A stretch of DNA of 49,046 bases from Candidatus Zhuqueibacterota bacterium (GTDB lineage: Bacteria; Zhuqueibacterota; Zhuqueibacteria; Thermofontimicrobiales; Sulfurfontimicrobiaceae), in NCBI GenBank assembly GCA_016927835.1, contig JAFGMA010000147.1, positions 1 to 49,046 of the forward strand, given 5' to 3'. Position numbers and translations under genes: made by a program. The notes under the pieces are model-generated. The model was given only the letters and a program-made list of their open reading frames with translations. It did not search any database and was not told the origin of the DNA. Below, piece after piece: positions 44,076-49,046 of the stretch (the stretch's first letter is position 1; the number at the start of each line of letters is the position of its first letter).

Positions 44076-44120
44076 TTTTGTGAAATTCGAGAAATTCGTG
44101 GGTACGCCGTTTCAACGGTT
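44076..44120 (+). repeat. Right repeat flanking the GxxExxY gene, copy 2
   Basis: TTTTGTGAAATTCGAGAAAT then TCGTGGGTACGCCGTTTCAACGG. It repeats 43900-43942 and ends at the stop codon of the TonB-dependent receptor gene. Just before it, 44046-44070 carries AAAAAGATTCCTCCTGAATG, whose complement recurs at 48543-48566. Confidence 0.6.
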
Positions 44121-47100
44121 TTAGAAATAAAGTCGCAGACCGAAATAATATCGCCTGGGATTCAGGAAACGCCGATGGGCGCCGCGTTCGGGGAAGTCCT
44201 TATTTTCCCAGACACCGACCTGGCGATGTTCCTCCGGTGTAAGCGAGTACAGGTAATTTTCCCAATCTTTCGGACCCAGGAATGAACCAGTTTGAAGATA
44301 TCGGAAATTCATTAAATTGGTCACATCCATATAAAATTCAGTTGTTACCGGTCCTAGTTTCGGAAACAGCTTGGAGAACCTGAGGTCAACATTTTGATAA
44401 GCAATCCATTTCATGTTATTATACACACCGGGCTTTCTTTCAGGATTCCAGGTGAATTCGCCGCCTTCCTGGAAGGTGTAAAAGAAATTGAACATCAAGC
44501 TGCCGAGGGGGTGGAAGCCCGTCCATTGCGGACCGGTTTCGGGCGGTGTATGAAAGTCGAGACCGGCACGAAATTTTGTCGGTGTGCTGCTGACATTGGG
44601 GAACGGACTTCCCAATCCTTCTTCCGGATCGATCAAATTGGGATCGTTGGTTATGACCTCGGCGCCGGCTTCGCGCAAATAGGGATCGAGCGGCAGCATA
44701 TCCGGTTTGACAGCCTGCCGATAATCATACGTAAACCACCCGGTAAACCAGTCACCATAGTGTTTTTGAAGCCGCAATTCAAATCCGCGAATATCTTCAT
44801 ACGCGTTGTTTCGCCAGGTTGTGAAGTGAATATTGATATTATCCGCATTCACGTAATACACAGTCGACGGTTCATTTCGCATATCCTTATAGTATCCGGC
44901 ACAATAAATTTCAATTTGATTGAAAAGATTTTGCGCAAATCCAACCTCCATTTGCACCGTTTTGAGCATTTCGGTATTGGGATTTGAAATATAATCGGCA
45001 AATTCGGAAACAATATCCCAGGTCGTGGTATACAGTTTTTCCGATTCTGGAACCTGGTAAAAATGCCCGTAATTGAAAAATAATTTCGTCGATTCGCTAA
45101 GGGGATGTGAAACGCCGATACGCGGTGCCAGGCGCAGTTGCTTTTCGGTTTCAACCTTGGGGATTATATTATCATTATAACGCAAATATATTTCATGCTG
45201 CTCCAGATACAGTGCAAATGGATTCGTATAGGTATCAATCGCCATAAACGCCGGATCAAAATAATCGAGGCGCATACCAATATTAGCGATCAAGCCTTCG
45301 AATTCGAAAAGGTTTTGAATGTATCCGGAAAAACGTTTGGGGAAAATCCGGTATTCACGGTTGTCACGCCATTTGGTATTTTTATACCCGCGCTTTTCGA
45401 GAAAATCATTGTAGACAAATTCGAAACCCGCTTTCATCCCGCTGAATTTGAAATATTGCCATTCGAGGTTGCCTTTCAATGTGACTGTTTCCGAATGAGA
45501 TCGGTCGTAGTTCCGCCCACCATCGGTTGACAGATTATAAATGCCGGGTTGATCTTTGTCATCATTCACATTGTAATAGCCCCGGGGCGATTCATTGTAC
45601 CAGTTGTTGCCGATACGCACGACTGGTGAGAAATCGCGCTCCCGTCCGTTATCGACCCAATATTTGGTGTACATTCGGTTGAAAATGATCTCGTAGAAAA
45701 GCTTCGGACTTAGCGTATGTTTGAAATTGAAACCCATTGTAGAACGCCAGCGGTCGATGGTCGGCAAATAATACGTATCATATTTTTCACTTTCACCCAG
45801 AGCAACCGAGGTAAGAATTCCATGCATAAAATCGCGCTCGGCTTTGTCGAAGGAGTGGGTTCTCACCACTGAACTTAGCTCGCCATACATCCCCTGGACG
45901 GTGAGCTTCATATCGGGCGAGAGACGCGTCGTAAATTTCAAAATTGAGTTTTCATCCCAGTAATGATCGCGCGTAAACGGATATACAAACATCATATCTT
46001 CAAATTTATAAGCAGCGAAAAAACTGGTATTTTCAAAATACTTGCCGATGCCGGGCACATATCTCAGCGGCAATGGACCGGAAAGCGATACATCCATGTC
46101 CTGATCCGGACGATTCGCATACTCAATCGGACGATGACGCCATTTGAACAGTTCTTCCGCATCTTCGGGAAAAATATCATTATCCGGATCGCCATCGTTA
46201 TTTTCTTTATACTCTTCCACTAATTCAATCCAACCGGGAAATTTCAAGGTGGAATCCGCCAACGGATAATAGGAGAGCGGTCCGGTGAATGTCTTCCATT
46301 CCCATGTATCTTCACCGTAGGCATCGGGTCCAAAATGCTTCTTCTGAGGCGGCATATACCGATAATTGATGCTGCCGGAATAGCGACTGGAGACGCCTTC
46401 TTTGGTTACGATGTTTATGACTCCGGAGCGCGCATTTCCGTATTCCGCATCGAATCCGCCGGTGATGGTTTGAATTTCCTTGATGGCGCTCTGATTGATA
46501 TTCATGTAAGGCTCGTTGAGCTTTTCGTCGAAGGTGGGCATTCCGTCCACCATAAAAGTCGTTTGTATCTGGGAACCACCGCGGATTGTAAATTTTCCCT
46601 CAACCGGATCCGACGCATCGAAACCCGGCTGCACAAAGAGTATATTTTCTAACCGGTTATTCGCCGGCGTTGCGGTGAGGATATTTTCGCTGATCGCTAT
46701 TTGGCTGGTGGTGACATTCATTTTGACAATATCCCGATCAGCTACAACGACGACTTCCCCGCCGAGATCGAGAACCGATTCGGAGAGCCGAAAGTTGACA
46801 ATGGTTGACAGATCGATATTCACTTTTACTCTTGTATGAATTACAGCGGAATATCCCATCATTCGCGCAGCAACCGAATAGATGCCCGGGGGCACATCGA
46901 TGATGAAATAGTCGCCAGAAATATCGGTTGCAGCACCCAATTGCCGATCGATCTTAACCGGCGTGTCTCCTTTCCAGACTTCTGTTATCATTATATTAAC
47001 GCCTGGCAGCCCGGACTCGGTACCGGCATCCACAGCGCGCCCGCGGATTTTACCCGTTATGCCACACCAGGCATCGGTGCCAATGAATAATGAAAAAATA

Positions 47101-47144
47101 ATTGCTGCATTTAATAATAAATGAAAATAGCTTTTTCTATTCAC
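44121..47144 (-). CDS. TonB-dependent receptor with carboxypeptidase-regulatory-like domain
   Basis: A 1007-residue outer-membrane receptor. A signal peptide (1-28) is followed by a CarboxypepD_reg-like domain (about 30-115, GKIRGRAVDAGTESGLPGVN), a plug domain (about 130-245, FTIRGGSQIQTTFMVDG and GFDAEYGNARSGVINIVTKEG) and a long beta barrel ending in RRYYFGLRLYF. No STN domain precedes the plug. The ligand cannot be told; SusC-type relatives import oligosaccharides or peptides, but no SusD partner is seen. It follows the PorV-like gene by 17 bases and shares its promoter at 48412-48440. Confidence 0.9.
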   Translation of the reverse strand: MNRKSYFHLLLNAAIIFSLFIGTDAWCGITGKIRGRAVDAGTESGLPGVNIMITEVWKGDTPVKIDRQLGAATDISGDYFIIDVPPGIYSVAARMMGYSAVIHTRVKVNIDLSTIVNFRLSESVLDLGGEVVVVADRDIVKMNVTTSQIAISENILTATPANNRLENILFVQPGFDASDPVEGKFTIRGGSQIQTTFMVDGMPTFDEKLNEPYMNINQSAIKEIQTITGGFDAEYGNARSGVINIVTKEGVSSRYSGSINYRYMPPQKKHFGPDAYGEDTWEWKTFTGPLSYYPLADSTLKFPGWIELVEEYKENNDGDPDNDIFPEDAEELFKWRHRPIEYANRPDQDMDVSLSGPLPLRYVPGIGKYFENTSFFAAYKFEDMMFVYPFTRDHYWDENSILKFTTRLSPDMKLTVQGMYGELSSVVRTHSFDKAERDFMHGILTSVALGESEKYDTYYLPTIDRWRSTMGFNFKHTLSPKLFYEIIFNRMYTKYWVDNGRERDFSPVVRIGNNWYNESPRGYYNVNDDKDQPGIYNLSTDGGRNYDRSHSETVTLKGNLEWQYFKFSGMKAGFEFVYNDFLEKRGYKNTKWRDNREYRIFPKRFSGYIQNLFEFEGLIANIGMRLDYFDPAFMAIDTYTNPFALYLEQHEIYLRYNDNIIPKVETEKQLRLAPRIGVSHPLSESTKLFFNYGHFYQVPESEKLYTTTWDIVSEFADYISNPNTEMLKTVQMEVGFAQNLFNQIEIYCAGYYKDMRNEPSTVYYVNADNINIHFTTWRNNAYEDIRGFELRLQKHYGDWFTGWFTYDYRQAVKPDMLPLDPYLREAGAEVITNDPNLIDPEEGLGSPFPNVSSTPTKFRAGLDFHTPPETGPQWTGFHPLGSLMFNFFYTFQEGGEFTWNPERKPGVYNNMKWIAYQNVDLRFSKLFPKLGPVTTEFYMDVTNLMNFRYLQTGSFLGPKDWENYLYSLTPEEHRQVGVWENKDFPERGAHRRFLNPRRYYFGLRLYF

Positions 47145-47161
47145 GGTGACCCTCCCGGTGG

Positions 47162-48217
47162 CTAAAATTGAACGCCAAAATTGATGCGATTGATATTATC
47201 AAAATATTCGCCGAAGTCGGACATGGAATAATCGAGGTACGCTTTCAGCCGACCGATCCCGAAGCGGACGCCCAATCCCCCGGTGAGGGATTCCGAATCA
47301 TAATTGAATTTATACCCGCCTCGGATGGCGATGATTTGCTTGAGCCAATATTCGCCGCCGATATGAATGCGCTCGGTGTAATCACGAGGATGAATCAAAT
47401 CGGTCGAAAGTGTGAATTGGTGGACATTCGTCAATTGGGGAAAGAGATCGCTGATTTCCATTGCCATACCGATTTTAAATGTCAGCGGCATGGAGAATGG
47501 TTCGTGTTGATAATCGGCAACGCTTTTGTATTTCATATCTTTTGAAAAATGCTGAACCGTCATACCGAATCGCAGACTTTTCAAGCCGGTGTAATAGACG
47601 GTACCAATATCAAAACCGACGGCACCAAGCGTATTATTCACATTTTTCGTCTTGAAACCGGCGGTTTTGGTTGGATCCTCTACATCCGGGATGCTCTCCA
47701 GAATGATATCCGAATTTCCCAAATCCTCATAGACATATTTAACCTGGACACCGACCGAGAGTTTATTCGTCACGCGCCGGGAATATGTTACACCCACAGC
47801 GAAATCAAGGATCTGGAATTCCCCCAGAATTTGAAACGGTTGACCGATTTCCCAGCTCTGCGGAGGTCTGGTTGCGGTCAGGGTCGGGTAATCCATATAG
47901 ATGAGACTGATACCGAGCGTGCCATATTTCCTGTAATCAAACGCACCCGCAAAGGCATAATGCTTGATGCCGCAAATCCAATTGGTCTGATACACCGCAA
48001 CGCCTGAAGCCTCTGAAATCGCCAGGGCGCCGGGATTCCAGAACATGGCGCTCAAATCATCAAGGGCGACGACGCAAGCTTCCCCCATACCGACTGCGCG
48101 TGCGCCCACGCCTATCTTCAGAAATTGCATGCCAACCTGGGCAACTTTTGTCCGTTCCGCCCGCAGCGGAGCAATTAGCGTCAGCGACAGCAATAAAATC
48201 AGAAATGGCTTTCTCAT
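47162..48217 (-). CDS. PorV/PorQ-like outer-membrane beta-barrel protein
   Basis: A ~351-residue outer-membrane barrel of the PorV/UPF0164 family. I start it at the ATG at 48217, which has GAGGTGAT seven bases upstream and gives a clean signal peptide (MRKPFLILLLSL...LRAE). The longer frame would add eight residues before it. The mature start VAQVGMQFLKIGVGARAVGMGEACVV and MFWNPGALA match PorV; beta strands continue to the final INFGVQF. PorV-like proteins act as shuttle or export partners in type IX secretion. It is first in an operon with the TonB-dependent receptor, so it may help assemble or serve that receptor's cargo. Confidence 0.85.
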   Translation of the reverse strand: MRKPFLILLLSLTLIAPLRAERTKVAQVGMQFLKIGVGARAVGMGEACVVALDDLSAMFWNPGALAISEASGVAVYQTNWICGIKHYAFAGAFDYRKYGTLGISLIYMDYPTLTATRPPQSWEIGQPFQILGEFQILDFAVGVTYSRRVTNKLSVGVQVKYVYEDLGNSDIILESIPDVEDPTKTAGFKTKNVNNTLGAVGFDIGTVYYTGLKSLRFGMTVQHFSKDMKYKSVADYQHEPFSMPLTFKIGMAMEISDLFPQLTNVHQFTLSTDLIHPRDYTERIHIGGEYWLKQIIAIRGGYKFNYDSESLTGGLGVRFGIGRLKAYLDYSMSDFGEYFDNINRINFGVQF

Positions 48218-48411
48218 GATCACCTCTATCGATGGTTTCAATGTTGAAGGTAATGGATAGAATTTTATCGAAACGGGAAATGCCGCATTGGCTCCCGTCC
48301 GTAAATAACATTTCGATGCAGAAAAAAGATCCGTCAGCAGTTATTCAAAGAACTGATTGATCGCTTTGGTATATAATTTCAGGCAGGTGTTTATTCATTG
48401 AAACTGAATAA

Positions 48412-48440
48412 AATATAAATAAAAAGTAACAGTTTGTCAA
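48412..48440 (-). promoter_or_regulatory. Sigma-70 promoter of the PorV / TonB-receptor operon
   Basis: The minus strand reads TTGACA (48440-48435), a 17-bp spacer and TATATT (48417-48412), identical to the lspA promoter. The leader would be about 190 bases long. A long 5-prime untranslated region is possible; I see no known riboswitch fold in it. Confidence 0.7.
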
Positions 48441-48542
48441 GCAAAAAGATTGGCGGGCTGGCGATCCTCACGTTACAATCAGTGAGGATGAAGTGTCTGC
48501 TCGGAACGAGTATTTTGAATAGCAACACAAATAATGAGCAAC

Positions 48543-48566
48543 TGTCATCCAGGAGGAATCTTTTTT
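48543..48566 (+). repeat. Short repeat TGTCATCCAGGAGGAATCTTTTTT
   Basis: It matches, with one change, the complement of 44046-44070. It is of the common 'TGTCAT...GGAATCTTTTT' intergenic repeat type. Confidence 0.55.
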
Positions 48567-48576
48567 ATTTTGGGTT

Positions 48577-48758
48577 GAGCGGTTCATCGTTCAAGGTTCC
48601 GGGTTGATGAGCATAGTGAATTAAATTTAATAGAGTTACGCCTTGTTAGATTGTAATGCCCGGTTTATAAAGATTAATTTCGGGATCATTGGGCGTTAAA
48701 AAAGCAACATCAATCGCTTACACCCATTGAACGGGGAGCCCGGAACTTGAAACCGCTC
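48577..48758. repeat. Nested inverted-repeat element
   Basis: Outer arms GAGCGGTT (48577-48584) plus TTCAAGGTTCCGGG (48590-48603) pair with CCCGGAACTTGAAACCGCTC (48739-48758), allowing a small bulge. An inner pair AATGCCC (48655-48661) / GGGCGTT lies within. The whole could fold as one long hairpin. The rest of 48218-49046 shows no complete gene. Confidence 0.5.
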
Positions 48759-48928
48759 ATTTCAGGCTATTCAAAACTCAAAGCGTTGGATGCAATCCTG
48801 GCGTTGGTTCCCTTGAAATTGAAAGTTGCCTTTCGCTTTCATTTTTTACTTTACAATTAAAAAATAATTATTTATATTGAAAAAAATTCATACTATTTGC
48901 ACCATATATGTCGAAATGAGGATCGAAA

Positions 48929-49046
48929 GTGAATATGAAAAATCCAACTTGTAAATATCTAAGCTATAGTTTAGAATCCCCGCGGCGCAGTTCACCTGTC
49001 AACTCATTAAAAAATGAAAGGAGCAAGCTGGAAATCGGTAATGTAA
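48929..49046 (+). CDS. Possible start of a gene cut by the window edge
   Basis: From the GTG at 48929 (or ATG at 48935) a frame stays open to the window end for 39 codons. AGGA (48918-48921) stands seven bases before the GTG. The encoded start (MKNPTCKYLSYSLESPRRS) is basic and polar and I do not recognise it. It may be a chance frame. Confidence 0.25.
   Translation, partial: MNMKNPTCKYLSYSLESPRRSSPVNSLKNERSKLEIGNV

Noticed and set aside
43356..44120. A possible CRISPR array because of recurring CACGAATTTC repeats
   Set aside because: There are only three copies, in opposite orientations and with irregular distances; no cas genes are present.

Overview
The window looks like chromosomal DNA of a Gram-negative bacterium of the Fibrobacteres-Chlorobi-Bacteroidetes (FCB) superphylum, most like KSB1/Calditrichota-type lineages. 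This placement is an inference. It rests on several large secreted proteins with C-terminal sorting-type tails (NYPNPF- or VPNPY-type), PorV-type outer-membrane proteins, a TonB-dependent receptor with a carboxypeptidase-regulatory-like N-terminus, a GldA/F/G-like ABC transporter, and ADP-heptose (LPS) genes. No rRNA, tRNA, CRISPR array, transposase or phage gene was seen.

Layout. 1-453: dispersed repeat and the terminator of a gene outside the window. 454-5152 (+): four-gene GldA/GldF/GldG/DUF4340 ABC operon with a strong terminator. 5270-6196 (-): PflX-type radical SAM protein. 6621-8957 (+): GmhA-like SIS isomerase and an HldE-like protein whose kinase half is degenerate. 9096-13475 (+): small membrane protein, MEMO-family protein, DUF2520 Rossmann protein, and a TPR-redoxin lipoprotein. 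13730-16181 (-): thioredoxin-like protein and URO-D-family protein, separated by repeat-rich DNA. 16591-18664 (+): folC and lspA.

18937-31666 (-) is the most distinctive block. It holds a 1561-residue secreted protein with twelve ~98-residue repeats, a stand-alone sigma-54 activator, a solo Ecf-type ATPase, a PorV-CARDB-double-OmpA fusion, and a DUF11/sorting-tail protein. Three near-perfect -24/-12 sigma-54 promoters lie upstream of the repeat protein, the activator and the DUF11-OmpA operon, so this block reads as a local RpoN regulon for envelope or secreted proteins.

32271-36308 (-): ECF sigma factor, its zinc-binding anti-sigma factor, a TPR lipoprotein and a TolB-like propeller lipoprotein. 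37161-39358 (-): a compact operon of IMP cyclohydrolase-like, PHP-like hydrolase and cyclase-family (HxGTHxDxPxH) proteins. 39547-48217 (-): a PEGA/TonB-C protein, a sorting-tail secreted protein, a GxxExxY protein bracketed by inverted CACGAATTTC repeats, a large TonB-dependent receptor and a PorV-like protein. The last two form one operon behind a TTGACA-17-TATATT promoter.

Gaps between genes are unusually rich in short imperfect inverted repeats of several families. One family of ~170-230 bp occurs twice on opposite strands (14678-14903 and 36770-36936).
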